This document shows, in pieces, positions 9,187-18,183 of a stretch of 64,000 nt of DNA (within the stretch, counting starts at the first letter, position 1; every line of letters begins with the position of its first letter). The stretch is from Alphaproteobacteria bacterium (GTDB lineage Bacteria; Pseudomonadota; Alphaproteobacteria; Rhodobacterales; Rhodobacteraceae). The DNA lies in assembly GCA_030427145.1 (NCBI GenBank), contig JAUHWT010000015.1, positions 1 to 64,000 on the forward strand, written 5' to 3'. A program made the translations under genes and the position numbers. The notes beneath the pieces are model-generated. The model did not search any database and was not told the origin of the DNA. It saw only the letters and a list, made by a program, of their open reading frames with translations.

Positions 9187-9948
9187 TCAGGCCTGATGTG
9201 GGGTGGACAGGTCCACGCCCAGCATGTCGCTCAGGCAGTCCCACAGGACCCCTGCGGCCAGTTCCGCACCTTCGGAACTCGCGTGGTAGTCATCCGCGTC
9301 ATAAACCGGATGACCGCTCTCAACCGCCGCCAGCCAGCGCGCCGGGACTGGCGCCACGGTGAAGCCATACTCCTGCGACACTTTCTCGTAGAACTCCATG
9401 GTCCGGTTCGCAAACTCGCGCGGGTTTTGCGGGGTCAGGTCAAAACCGTGATGGATGCGGGAATAGAACGGGTGTCCGGCGGCGCGGGGCCAGGGCGGGT
9501 AGAGCAGCACGCGCTCCGGCTCGGCCATGGAGGCAAGCCGGGTCATGGTCTCTCTCGACAGCCTGCGGTCATCCGTCCGGAACGGGGTCGTGGTGTGATC
9601 CTGCAGAACCAGCACGTCCCAATGCGCCCGGTCCAGCATCATGGTCAGGTGTTCGGACATGATGGTCTCGCGAAGCCGTGCACCGTCCCGGGCTGCCATG
9701 CCAATCCGGACCCGGGCGCCTGCTTTCTCCGCCAGTACCGCCACGCGCGAGGGCACGTCATGCCGGCGCGTGATCGAGTTGCCAACAAACAGAATGCGCG
9801 GTTCCTTCAGCCCGGCGTCCGGGGTCTCCGCGGGAAGGGTGTCACTCGGGGCGTGCGCGAGGGCGGGGCCACTGATTGCGGTTGCCACACCGCCAGCGAA
9901 AAGAGCCAGCAGGTCGCGTCGGGTGGTTTGGAATTTCGTCCGGGCCAT
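9187..9948 (-). CDS. Tat-exported SGNH/GDSL-hydrolase-like protein
   Basis: 253 aa. A twin-arginine signal (TTRRDLLALFAGG) is followed by a hydrophobic stretch ending in ALA. The mature part starts with RILFVGNSIT, where S58 of GNS fits the nucleophile of SGNH hydrolases and the related DUF4886 family. A D-x-x-H pair (D219, H222 in DADDYHAS) near the C-terminus fits the remaining catalytic residues. An exported esterase or acyl hydrolase is likely; the substrate is unknown. It stands alone between gcvT and an ABC operon. Confidence 0.7.
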   Translation of the reverse strand: MARTKFQTTRRDLLALFAGGVATAISGPALAHAPSDTLPAETPDAGLKEPRILFVGNSITRRHDVPSRVAVLAEKAGARVRIGMAARDGARLRETIMSEHLTMMLDRAHWDVLVLQDHTTTPFRTDDRRLSRETMTRLASMAEPERVLLYPPWPRAAGHPFYSRIHHGFDLTPQNPREFANRTMEFYEKVSQEYGFTVAPVPARWLAAVESGHPVYDADDYHASSEGAELAAGVLWDCLSDMLGVDLSTPHQA

Positions 9949-10102
9949 ACCTGTCCATCCACGATGCGTTGACGTTTTCCCTGAAACGTTTTTCCGCCAA
10001 AGGGGTTTCTGGATGGTTAACGATGCGTGCCAAACTGTCTGTGAACGGCTTCATACTGCCTGCAAAACAGGCACGTTCAGGGCTGCTCCGGGTTAACGAA
10101 AC

Positions 10103-10124
10103 CGGGTCAGTTGCGGCTGACCCG
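10103..10124 (-). terminator. Hairpin overlapping the last codons and stop of the ABC operon
   Basis: CGGGTCAG (10103-10110), 6-nt loop, CTGACCCG (10117-10124) is a perfect 8-bp inverted repeat that includes the stop codon of the last permease (10107-10109). There is no long T tract afterwards, so termination strength is uncertain. It may instead protect the mRNA 3' end. Confidence 0.45.
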
Positions 10125-10895
10125 CGAGGGAATGCGCTGCTCAAATTTACGGAAGGCAAAGGCGATGACCCCCGCAATCATCATGTAGACAAGTGCGAGC
10201 AGGAGCAGCGGCTCATATACGATAAACGTGTCCTGCCGCACCCGCGATGACACCGCGAAAATCTCAACCACGGTAATGGTGGCGACAAGCGGCGTCGCCT
10301 TGAGCTGGAGAATGGTCTCCCCGCCAAGTGTGGGGAGAACGTTGCGGATCGCCTGCGGCAGCCAGATGCGCCGGAACATTGTAAAAGGCGGCATTCCAAA
10401 CGACCGCGCCGCCTCAAGCTGCCCACGCGCGACCCCGGAAAACGCACCCCGCATGATCTCACCCTCATACCCTGCGAAGGACAGGGTCAGGGCCAGAACG
10501 GCATAGGGCCAGGCCTGGCGCAGGTAGGGCCACATCCAGGTTTCGCGAATTCCATCAATGGTTGGGAAAAGCGATCCAAGCCCATAATAAAGCAGCCAAA
10601 TCTGCAACAGAAGCGGCGTGCCACGAATGATGGTGCAAAACACCTTGGCGGGCCAGGCCAGATACCACGGCCCAATGGCCTGGGCGATCCCCAGCGGTAT
10701 GGCCAGCAGGAACCCCAACACAACGCTGGCCGCCAAAAGCCAGATCGTCCGCCACAGGGCCTCAAGCGCCAGCAGCGCATATTCCGGCAGCCAGTCCCAG
10801 CGCAGCGATACCGCCGCCCAGATCACAATGCCCACAAAAATCAGAAACAGAATAATCCGGTGCGGCACAAGGAACGGGCGAATGGCCTCCATCAT
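10107..10895 (-). CDS. Basic amino-acid ABC transporter permease, HisM type
   Basis: 262 aa with about five to six membrane segments and the coupling motif 'EAARSFGMPPFTMFRRIWLP', then QAIRNVLP. It is the last gene of an ATPase, binding protein, permease, permease operon and overlaps the preceding permease by 4 bp (ATGA). Together the two permeases form the heterodimeric channel of a polar amino-acid importer. The divergent arginine catabolic genes suggest arginine or a methylated arginine as substrate. Confidence 0.9.
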   Translation of the reverse strand: MMEAIRPFLVPHRIILFLIFVGIVIWAAVSLRWDWLPEYALLALEALWRTIWLLAASVVLGFLLAIPLGIAQAIGPWYLAWPAKVFCTIIRGTPLLLQIWLLYYGLGSLFPTIDGIRETWMWPYLRQAWPYAVLALTLSFAGYEGEIMRGAFSGVARGQLEAARSFGMPPFTMFRRIWLPQAIRNVLPTLGGETILQLKATPLVATITVVEIFAVSSRVRQDTFIVYEPLLLLALVYMMIAGVIAFAFRKFEQRIPSRVSRN

Positions 10896-11641
10896 CCTGC
10901 CCCCCGCAGCTTCGGCTGACCCTTCCGGGCCCAGTTCTCCACGTATTTAAACACCACACCGGACAGCAGCGTGACCATCAGATAGAGGAAACCCGCTGCA
11001 AGGAAGAACGTGAAATACGCCCGCGTTGAGGACGCGGCCTGGCGTGTCTCAAGCGTCAGTTCGCTAAAGCCAACCACGGCCAGCAGCGCCGTGTCCTTGG
11101 TGGCAATCAGCCACAGGTTCGCGAGACCCGGCACGGCAAAGGACATCATCGCCGGTATGGTTACCCGCCGCATGATCAGCGTGGGGGACATGCCAAAAGA
11201 CCGAGCGGCCTCGATCTGCCCTGGTGGCACGGCCTGAATCGCGCCACGCAGGATTTCCGTGGAATACGCTCCCTGAACAATGCCCAGAACCCAGATCCCG
11301 GCGGCAACGCCACTGATCTCGACGGGACCGCCCCCAAGGGCCTCGGAGGCCTTGTTGATGAGGTCGGTTCCGACAAAAAAGAGGATCAGGATAAGCACAA
11401 GCTCCGGCACGGCCCGAACCACGGTGGTGTAGATGGCCAGCAGGTCACGTGTGACCGGACCGCCATAAAGCTTGCCACAGGCCCCGAAGAGGCCAATGAC
11501 CAGCCCGAACCCGAAGGCACCCAGCGCGATCTGAAGCGAGTTGGCCAACCCCCTGAGAAGGTTGGCCCCCCAGCCAGGCTCAGACAGTGACAGAAGCTGC
11601 GCGCTTTCCGTAAGCCCGAACAGTTGCAGGAGCGTTTCCAA
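10892..11641 (-). CDS. Basic amino-acid ABC transporter permease, HisQ type
   Basis: 249 aa. Family features are the GLANSLQIALGAFGFGLVIG entry segment, a YTTVVRAVPELVLIL loop and the coupling helix 'EAARSFGMSPTLIMRRVTIP'. It is translationally coupled to the downstream permease through an ATGA overlap and begins 10 bp after the binding-protein gene. It pairs with the HisM-type subunit at 10107-10895. Confidence 0.9.
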   Translation of the reverse strand: METLLQLFGLTESAQLLSLSEPGWGANLLRGLANSLQIALGAFGFGLVIGLFGACGKLYGGPVTRDLLAIYTTVVRAVPELVLILILFFVGTDLINKASEALGGGPVEISGVAAGIWVLGIVQGAYSTEILRGAIQAVPPGQIEAARSFGMSPTLIMRRVTIPAMMSFAVPGLANLWLIATKDTALLAVVGFSELTLETRQAASSTRAYFTFFLAAGFLYLMVTLLSGVVFKYVENWARKGQPKLRGAG

Positions 11642-11651
11642 TGGCCTGGCG

Positions 11652-12422
11652 TTATCCGCTGATGTCTACCGAGAAGTATTTCGCGGTGATCTCATCATAG
11701 GTGCCGTCTTCCTTGATGGCGGCAATCCCCTTGTTGATTGCCTCACGGATATCATCGTCGCCCTTGCGGATGCCCGCACCAACGCCAGAGCCGAGAATGG
11801 CTTCGTCATGGGCGACGCTGCCCTTGATCTCGCAGCAGGCGGCGCCGGTCTCGGACTCAACGAAATCGGCCATTGCGATGCTGTCGGCCTGGGTGGCGTC
11901 AATACGTCCGGAGAACACGTCCTGGTTCGCCTCATCCTGCGTCTGGTAGACGCGGATTTCGGAATCCGTAAAGTACTGCTGAGCATAAGTCTGGTGAATG
12001 GTCGAGGCCTGAACGCCCACGATCTTGCCAGCCAGCGATTCCGGTGTGGGTTCAACATCAAGCGATTTGTCCGCCACGATCACCGCCGGGGTGTTGTAGT
12101 AGGGATCGCTGAAGTCGATGGTCTTCTGACGCTCCTCGGTGATCGACATGGAGGACATGATCACGTCGATTTGCTTGCCGGTCAGAGACGGAATGATGCC
12201 GTCCCATGCAACCGGTGTCAGCACGCAGTCCAGTTCGGCCGCCGCACAAACCGCGTCCATGATCTCAATTTCCCAGCCTTCCCACTCACCGGAGGAGTTG
12301 GGGGAGGAGAACGGCGGATAGGGCTCGGCGGCGACGCCGATCTTAAGTTCCATCGCGCCGGCGGTGCCTGCCATCAGGGCTGCGGCCGCCAGACCGGAGA
12401 CCAGTACATTTTTCAGTTTCAT
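11652..12422 (-). CDS. Periplasmic binding protein for lysine/arginine/ornithine-type amino acids
   Basis: 256 aa. Signal peptide MKLKNVLVSGLAAAALMAGT ends near AGAME. Mature landmarks are KIGVAAEPYPPFSS, GWEIEIMDAVCAAAELDC, the ligand-contact region WDGIIPSLTGKQIDVIMSSM, and SITEERQKTIDFSDPYY, the family-3 core of the HisJ/ArgT group. It captures the ligand in the periplasm for the two permeases downstream. It is the second gene of the operon, 28 bp after the ATPase gene. Confidence 0.92.
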   Translation of the reverse strand: MKLKNVLVSGLAAAALMAGTAGAMELKIGVAAEPYPPFSSPNSSGEWEGWEIEIMDAVCAAAELDCVLTPVAWDGIIPSLTGKQIDVIMSSMSITEERQKTIDFSDPYYNTPAVIVADKSLDVEPTPESLAGKIVGVQASTIHQTYAQQYFTDSEIRVYQTQDEANQDVFSGRIDATQADSIAMADFVESETGAACCEIKGSVAHDEAILGSGVGAGIRKGDDDIREAINKGIAAIKEDGTYDEITAKYFSVDISG

Positions 12423-12450
12423 CAGTATGTTTTCCCGTGTTGTTGGTTTG

Positions 12451-13251
12451 TCAGTTTATGGTTTTCAGGAACTGCCGAAGCCGTTCCGACTTTGGATTTC
12501 CAAAGACCTCCGCCGGAGGTCCCTGTTCCTCGATCCGCCCCTCATAGAGATAGACAACATGGGTTGCCACCTCCCGGGCGAAATTCATCTCGTGGGTTAC
12601 CACAAGCATTGTGCGACCCTCCGCCGCGAGATCCCGCATCACGTTCAAAACCTCACCCACCAGTTCGGGGTCGAGCGCGGAGGTCGGTTCGTCAAACAGC
12701 ATGACGCTGGGATCCACGGCCAGCGCCCGTGCAATCGCCGCGCGCTGCTGCTGTCCACCGGACATGAAGGCGGGGTAGGTGTCCTCCCGGTTGGCGAGCC
12801 CTACGCGTTCAAGCAGCTGCCGCGCGCGTTCGATGGCCTTATCCTTCGGAACCTTCAGGACATGCACCGGCACCTCAATGACATTCTCAAGCAGTGTCCG
12901 GTGGGTCCAGAGATTGAACGACTGGAACACCATCGCCAGTTTCGTGCGGATGCGCTCCAGCTGACGGCGGTTCGCGGGCGACCCGTCCGCCTTCATCTCA
13001 ACCTCCTCACCACCGATGATGATGCGCCCCGAAGAAGGCGTCTCGAGGAAGTTGATACAGCGCAGCAGGGTGGATTTGCCCGAGCCGCTGCCGCCGATGA
13101 TTGCAATCACGTCGCCACGGTTGGCCGAAAGACTGACGCCTTTGAGAACCTCCAGCTCCCCGAAAGACTTGTGAAGGTCCTCAACACGCAGCGATCCGGC
13201 CGGAGTGCTGTCGTCCACGGGGGCGGAACTTTTGGCGTGTGGTGCTGTCAA
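12451..13251 (-). CDS. Amino-acid ABC transporter ATP-binding protein, HisP type
   Basis: 266 aa. It has Walker A GGSGSGKST at about 53-61, the signature MSGGQQQRAAIARAL, Walker B VMLFDEPTSALDPE, and the HisP-specific VFQSFNLWTHRTLLENV. It powers the importer encoded by the three downstream genes and is first in the operon, which is unusual because the binding protein is often first. A perfect 18-bp palindrome lies 48 bp upstream of the start. Confidence 0.93.
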   Translation of the reverse strand: MTAPHAKSSAPVDDSTPAGSLRVEDLHKSFGELEVLKGVSLSANRGDVIAIIGGSGSGKSTLLRCINFLETPSSGRIIIGGEEVEMKADGSPANRRQLERIRTKLAMVFQSFNLWTHRTLLENVIEVPVHVLKVPKDKAIERARQLLERVGLANREDTYPAFMSGGQQQRAAIARALAVDPSVMLFDEPTSALDPELVGEVLNVMRDLAAEGRTMLVVTHEMNFAREVATHVVYLYEGRIEEQGPPAEVFGNPKSERLRQFLKTIN

Positions 13252-13632
13252 ACGGCGACTCCGGTTTTTAGGACTTGAGAATGCGTCCCGAAATGATAGT
13301 TATACAGCTGTATAACAAAATGCCAACCACGGCATGCGCATGAAACAACCGGCACCACCCGGAGCTGGGCGGATGCGGCGTGGCGGGTTGTCCGGGGATC
13401 AACTTTCAGAAGAGGGCGTAAGGATGAGTTTGGCTGTCCCGGAATGCCGGAATGCACTGCAACAAATAACTTCACGCCATCCAACCCTGTCTGCCGATAC
13501 TGCCGCGCAGGATGGCGCGAACCCGGGCGGTTGACAATACTGCAGGGCAAAATTGCCTGATGGACCCCGCATGACATCCGGACAGGGTATCCACCCAGAC
13601 CGGCTGTCCCTGACGTAAAGGAACGGAACTGA
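13252..13632. promoter_or_regulatory. 381-bp divergent control region of the arginine transporter and aruH
   Basis: No convincing gene lies here. The region holds the 18-bp palindrome at 13299-13316 near the transporter side. On the aruH side a TTGACA at 13531-13536 could be a -35 box, but no good -10 follows at the right distance. A ribosome binding site AAAGGAACGG precedes aruH. A small plus-strand frame at 13334-13534 lacks recognisable features and I do not count it. Confidence 0.6.
13299..13316. promoter_or_regulatory. Perfect 18-bp palindrome, candidate regulator operator
   Basis: GTTATACAGCTGTATAAC reads identically on both strands. Length and symmetry fit the operator of a dimeric repressor; GntR-family operators often have this A/T-rich shape with a TATAC core. 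It lies 48 bp upstream of the ATPase start, where a promoter for the transporter operon would be. The cognate regulator is not encoded in the neighbourhood. Confidence 0.6.
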
Positions 13633-14820
13633 ATGAAATTCGCCTCTATTACCGACCGTGTCGCGGACCTCGGCGGTGCCAAATGGGATGTGTACCTCCG
13701 GGCCAGGGATCTCATCGCCCAGGGTCAGGATGTCATCAGCCTCACCATCGGCGAACCCGATGTGTCCACGCCCGCCGATCTGATCGACGTGGCGAGCCGG
13801 GCCATGCGCGACGGTCGCACGACCTATTCCAACGGCAGGGGAGAGGACGGCCTTCGGGCGGCTCTCGCCACCTATTACTCCGAACTGTCCGGCCAGGACG
13901 TCGAGCCGAACCACGTGCTGTGTTTCCCCGGAACCCAGACCGCGCTCTATGCCGTAATGACCTGCCTCGCCGAATCGGGCGACGAGGTGCTGGTGGGCGA
14001 TCCCATGTACGCCACCTATGAAGGCGTGATCCGTTCAACCGGCGCGGACATGGTGCCCGTTCCCCTGCGCTGGGAAAACGGCTTCCGCATTAGTGTCGAC
14101 GACATCCGTGAACGCATCACACCGCGCAGCCGGGTCCTGCTCCTGACCACGCCGCACAACCCCACGGGTGCCGTGCTGACCCGTGAAGATCTTGCGGCCA
14201 TCGGTCGCCTCGCGAAGGAACACGACCTCTGGATCGTGTCCGACGAGGTCTATGGCGAACTGGTGTTCGACGGCACTGAATTCACCTCCGCCCTGTCCCT
14301 GCCGGAATTCGCGGAACGCACGGTCGTGGTCTCGTCGATTTCCAAATCCCACGCCGCGCCAGGCTTCCGTAGCGGCTGGTGCATCGGGCCTGAGCCTTTC
14401 GTGGAGGCGCTTCTGCCGATCTCTGAAAACATGCTGTTCGGCAACCAGCCCTTCATCGCCGATATGACCGAAGCCGCAATCCGCAACGGTTCCGGCGTCG
14501 CGGCCGGAATGCGCCAGAGGTTTGCCGCCCGCGCCGAACTGCTCCAGTCAAAGCTGGAGCCGCATACCGGTCTGCGCGTCCACCGGCCGGATGCGGGCAT
14601 GTTCGCAATGGTCAATGTCGCGGAAACGGGCATGAATGGCTACAACTACGCGCTGCACCTCCTTGAAAACGCGGGCGTTGCCGTGATGCCAGGGACGAGC
14701 TTCGGTGAGACCATCAATGACTGGGTCCGCGTTGCCCTGACGGTCGAGGACGGGCCTTTCCTCGCCGCCTGCGACCGCATCGCCGCCCATGCCACCGGCT
14801 TCCAGAGGGTTTCCGCATGA
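13633..14820 (+). CDS. aruH: Arginine:pyruvate transaminase-like class I aminotransferase
   Basis: 395 aa. The sequence follows the AruH pattern: FASITDRVADLGGAKWDVYL, SLTIGEPDVSTP, LLTTPHNPTGAVL, IVSDEVYGELVFDG and the PLP lysine K238 in SSISKSHAAPGFRSGW. In Pseudomonas aeruginosa AruH converts arginine to 2-ketoarginine with pyruvate as acceptor. The next gene, overlapping by 4 bp, is the matching decarboxylase AruI, and an arginine-type importer lies divergently, which supports the assignment. Substrate range towards methylated arginines cannot be judged. Confidence 0.85.
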   Translation: MKFASITDRVADLGGAKWDVYLRARDLIAQGQDVISLTIGEPDVSTPADLIDVASRAMRDGRTTYSNGRGEDGLRAALATYYSELSGQDVEPNHVLCFPGTQTALYAVMTCLAESGDEVLVGDPMYATYEGVIRSTGADMVPVPLRWENGFRISVDDIRERITPRSRVLLLTTPHNPTGAVLTREDLAAIGRLAKEHDLWIVSDEVYGELVFDGTEFTSALSLPEFAERTVVVSSISKSHAAPGFRSGWCIGPEPFVEALLPISENMLFGNQPFIADMTEAAIRNGSGVAAGMRQRFAARAELLQSKLEPHTGLRVHRPDAGMFAMVNVAETGMNGYNYALHLLENAGVAVMPGTSFGETINDWVRVALTVEDGPFLAACDRIAAHATGFQRVSA

Positions 14821-16430
14821 CCACAATCGGTGAGGCCCTCATCCAGGAACTGGAAAAACGCGCCGTCGACTGCGTTTTCGGCATCCCTGGCGTACACACA
14901 ATTGAAATGTATCGTGGTCTGGCGTCCTCAGGTATCCGGCACGTCACCCCCCGGCACGAGCAGGGCGCGGCCTTCATGGCGGATGGCTATGCGCGCGCCT
15001 CCAGCAAACCCGGCGTGGCCTTCGTCATCACCGGCCCTGGCTTCACAAACACCCTGACCGCAATGGCCCAGGCCCGGGCGGACAGTGTGCCCATGCTCGT
15101 GGTCTCCGGCGTCAATGCGCTGGACACGCTGGGGCGCGGTCTCGGTCACCTGCACGAACTCCCCGATCAGCTTGGCCTGTCGGGCAGCGTGGCCCTGGCC
15201 GCCGAGCGCATTTCCTGCGCCACCGACCTGATCCCCGCTCTCGACCGCGTTTTCGCGGCCATGACCTCCGCCCGGCCCGGTCCGGTTCATATCGAACTGC
15301 CACTGGATGTTGCCGGACTGCCCTTTGAAGCAACGGCACGCGAACCGGCCCCGGTCCAGCGCCGGTCGGTTGACACGGGAGCCGTCGCCCGGGCCGCTGA
15401 ACTGCTGAACACCGCGAAACAACCCGTTGTGCTCGCCGGCGGTGGCAGCATTGCCGCCGCTGAAAGGATCCGCGCCCTGGCGGAACGCCTCGACGCGCCG
15501 GTGGTGCAGACCGTCAACGCCCGCGGCGCCATGTTCGGCCATCCGCTTGGCGTTCCGGCCAGCCCCAGCCTCCGCGCGATCCGCGACATGATTGCGGCTG
15601 CGGATGTGGTTTTGGCCCTCGGCACGGAACTCGGCCCAACCGATTACGACATGTATGACGATGGCAATGCAGCCAGGATGCCAAACCTCATCCGGGTGGA
15701 TATCTGCGGGGACCAGCTTGCCCGCCATCCGGCGGAACTGCCCGTCCAGGCCGATGTGACCGCGTTTCTCGACGGCGTCCTGGACGCGGTTACGCCCCGC
15801 TCCGGCGACGGCGCGGCACGTGCCAAAACCGCCAGAACAGCCGCCCGCGCGGAAATCGGCACGGAAATGGGCGCGGCGGTGGACATGCTCGACGCGCTCC
15901 GTACCGCCTTACCCAACGCGCTTTCCATAGGCGATTCCACGCAGCCGATCTACGCGGGCAACCTCTACTACGACCATGACCGCCCCGGTGGCTGGTTCAA
16001 TTCCGCGACCGGCTACGGCGCGCTCGGCTACGGCATCCCCGCCGCCATCGGCGCGGCCATTGCACAACCCGACGTGCCCGTCACCTGCCTCGTGGGCGAT
16101 GGCGGCGCGCAGTTCAGCCTGCCGGAGGTCATGACCGCGGTGGACGAAAACCTGCCCGTCATTTTCATCATCTGGAACAGCCGCGGCTATCTCGAAATCG
16201 ACCGCTCGATGCAGGCCGCAAACATAACGGTCGTGGGCTGCGACCCGACGCCACCCGACTTTGAGTTGACCGCGAAATCATTCGGTGTTCCCTATGTCAG
16301 CTGCGCCCTCGAACCGGGTGATCTGACCGCCGCGCTGCACAGGTGCAGGGAGAAAAACGGCCCGTCAGTGATCGAGGTCCGGGCCTACGAATCCTATAAT
16401 TTCGAGCAGGAAAGCACCGTAAATGCCTGA
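14817..16430 (+). CDS. aruI: 2-ketoarginine (5-guanidino-2-oxopentanoate) decarboxylase, ThDP-dependent
   Basis: 537 aa ThDP enzyme of the acetolactate-synthase fold. The activating glutamate is E48 in TPRHEQGAAFMADGYARA, the central domain has the GG-Q/H-type sequence VVLAGGGSI, and the ThDP-Mg motif starts at GDGG (427-430) with N454. Its start FGIPGVHTIEMYRGL closely follows AruI. It decarboxylates 2-ketoarginine to 4-guanidinobutyraldehyde. ATGA overlap with aruH and an 8-bp overlap with the dimethylargininase gene imply one translationally coupled operon. The aldehyde dehydrogenase and guanidinobutyrase of the route are not in the window. Confidence 0.87.
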   Translation: MTTIGEALIQELEKRAVDCVFGIPGVHTIEMYRGLASSGIRHVTPRHEQGAAFMADGYARASSKPGVAFVITGPGFTNTLTAMAQARADSVPMLVVSGVNALDTLGRGLGHLHELPDQLGLSGSVALAAERISCATDLIPALDRVFAAMTSARPGPVHIELPLDVAGLPFEATAREPAPVQRRSVDTGAVARAAELLNTAKQPVVLAGGGSIAAAERIRALAERLDAPVVQTVNARGAMFGHPLGVPASPSLRAIRDMIAAADVVLALGTELGPTDYDMYDDGNAARMPNLIRVDICGDQLARHPAELPVQADVTAFLDGVLDAVTPRSGDGAARAKTARTAARAEIGTEMGAAVDMLDALRTALPNALSIGDSTQPIYAGNLYYDHDRPGGWFNSATGYGALGYGIPAAIGAAIAQPDVPVTCLVGDGGAQFSLPEVMTAVDENLPVIFIIWNSRGYLEIDRSMQAANITVVGCDPTPPDFELTAKSFGVPYVSCALEPGDLTAALHRCREKNGPSVIEVRAYESYNFEQESTVNA

Positions 16431-17205
16431 TCCCACGTTTGAATTCTCCCGCGCCATCACGCGCCAGCCCTCCAGCGCCATTGTCGACGGCCTGCGCGCC
16501 GTGGATACCGGTACGCCGGACCTGGATCAGATGCTGAAGGACCACGCGAGCTATGTCGAGGCCCTCAAAAGCACCGGGGCCGAGGTCGTTGTTCTGCCGG
16601 CCCTGGAGGACTTTCCCGACGCCGTTTTTGTCGAGGACACGGCACTTTGCCTGCCCCAGGGGGCGGTGCTCATGCGCCCCGGCGCCGCCACCCGCATGGG
16701 GGAGGTAGCCCACATGGCGCCAACCCTGTCAAAATTCTACGACACCATCCGCGAGATCTCCGGCCCCGGCCATGTCGAAGGCGGCGACATCCTCGTGACA
16801 TCACGCGAAATCCTCGTGGGCCGCTCCGATCGCACCGATGCCGAAGGCGTTGAGGAACTGAGGCGTCTCGTGGCCGACTGGGGACATTCCGTACGCGAAG
16901 TCTTCACACCCGGGGGCGTTCTACACTTCAAAACCGACTGCTCGCTCCTCGATGGGCAAACCATCCTCTCAACCAAACGCCTTGAGGCGTCCGGCTGTTT
17001 TGAGGGCTACCGCGTCCTCAACACTGCCGAGGGGGAGGAGGCCGCGGCCAACACGATCCGGTTTAACAACCTCGTCCTCATGCCCGCGGGCTTCCCCAAA
17101 ACGGCGGAGGTTCTGGACCGGGCGGGCTACGAAGTCGTCCAGATCAACAACACCGAATGCGCCAAGATCGACGGCGGCATGTCCTGCCTGTCCCTCCGCT
17201 TCTGA
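16423..17205 (+). CDS. ddaH: NG,NG-dimethylarginine dimethylaminohydrolase (dimethylargininase)
   Basis: 260 aa, the size of bacterial DDAH. Residues matching the guanidine-modifying fold are acidic D66/E71/D72 in DFPDAVFVEDTA, E119 in HVEGGDI, H168 in LHFKTDCSLLD and the nucleophile C255 in GGMSCLSLRF at the very C-terminus. DDAH hydrolyses methylated arginines to citrulline and methylamines. Its overlap with aruI joins methylarginine hydrolysis to the arginine transaminase route. Relatives such as arginine deiminase are longer and carry a different C-terminus. Confidence 0.88.
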   Translation: MPDPTFEFSRAITRQPSSAIVDGLRAVDTGTPDLDQMLKDHASYVEALKSTGAEVVVLPALEDFPDAVFVEDTALCLPQGAVLMRPGAATRMGEVAHMAPTLSKFYDTIREISGPGHVEGGDILVTSREILVGRSDRTDAEGVEELRRLVADWGHSVREVFTPGGVLHFKTDCSLLDGQTILSTKRLEASGCFEGYRVLNTAEGEEAAANTIRFNNLVLMPAGFPKTAEVLDRAGYEVVQINNTECAKIDGGMSCLSLRF

Positions 17206-17231
17206 CGCACCAGTGTTACGTGAAACCCGGG

Positions 17232-17984
17232 TCAGCAGGTGTAGTTCATCCCCAGGCGTCCACCATCGACATAGATGGTCTCGCCGGTGATGTAACTCGC
17301 CTTGCTGCTCGCCAGAAACGCTACGACGTCGCCGATCTCACGCGGGCTTCCGATCCGCTGCAGCGGTGTGCGCGACATGATCCGGGCCATCGCCTCCGGA
17401 TTTGCGTTCACCCCGGCGAGCATTTCCGTGTCGATGGAGCCCGGCCCCACCGCATTCACCCGGATGTTGTGGGGTGCCAGCGCGAGGGACGCGGATTTCG
17501 TGAGCTGCATCACGCCACCCTTGGAGGCGCAGTAGGCCGGGATGCTGGGGATCGAAACGACGGCATTGATCGACGACATGTTGACGATCGCGCCCTCGAT
17601 TTTGTTCGCAACCATGGCTTTCGCCGCCCGCTGGATCGCAAGGAATGTGCCGGTCAGGTTGATATCAATAACCTTTTTGAAGTCCTCAACCGGAGCTTCA
17701 AGAATGTCACCGGGTATCGCCACTCCGGCATTGTTCACCAATATCGACAGAGGCCCGTAATCGGCCTCAATCCGGTCGAACATGGCGTTGATCTGATCCA
17801 GGTCTCCCATGTCGCAGGTCATGGCTGACGCGCCCTGGCCCAGCTTTTCAGCCGCCGCCTTCACCGCCGGACCGTCAATATCCGCGAGGATCAGGGTGGC
17901 CCCGTCCTCCGCCAGCGCCTCGGCACAGGCATAGCCAATTCCGCGGGCGGCTCCGGTCACCAGAGCGAGTGGTTTGTCTGCCAT
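17232..17984 (-). CDS. Short-chain dehydrogenase/reductase (SDR)
   Basis: 250 aa from the ATG at 17984, which has the ribosome binding site GGGGGAAC; the 13 codons upstream add nothing recognisable. NAD(P)-binding TGAARGIG is near residue 10, NNAG at 84-87, catalytic S138, Y151 and K155 (YCASKGG), and a C-terminal SYITGETIYVDGG typical of classical SDRs. Substrate unknown. It is divergent from betC (199 bp between starts) and converges on ddaH. Confidence 0.87.
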   Translation of the reverse strand: MADKPLALVTGAARGIGYACAEALAEDGATLILADIDGPAVKAAAEKLGQGASAMTCDMGDLDQINAMFDRIEADYGPLSILVNNAGVAIPGDILEAPVEDFKKVIDINLTGTFLAIQRAAKAMVANKIEGAIVNMSSINAVVSIPSIPAYCASKGGVMQLTKSASLALAPHNIRVNAVGPGSIDTEMLAGVNANPEAMARIMSRTPLQRIGSPREIGDVVAFLASSKASYITGETIYVDGGRLGMNYTC

Positions 17985-18183
17985 AACTGTTCCCCCAAAT
18001 GTTGCGCGCAGAAACTGAAGCAATGGTCAGGAAGCGTCAACAAACAATCCGGCGGTTTTGCCTCGCCATGGGCCACGGCAACACGCCTCAAAGTCTGACC
18101 CGCAGACCGTCGCTTTTCGACTGGCCGACCGCAATCCGCCTGATAGGGTCTCCACGGAGCCAAACAGACAAAAGGGGGGCGGC

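Noticed and set aside
13334-13534. Small plus-strand frame in the aruH/transporter control region
   Set aside because: No ribosome binding site, no similarity to a known leader peptide, and its codon pattern does not look coding.
18093-18107. GTCTG-N5-CAGAC dyad between the SDR gene and betC
   Set aside because: The arms are only 5 bp, GC-containing and isolated, so chance is a sufficient explanation. No BetI-like regulator is nearby.
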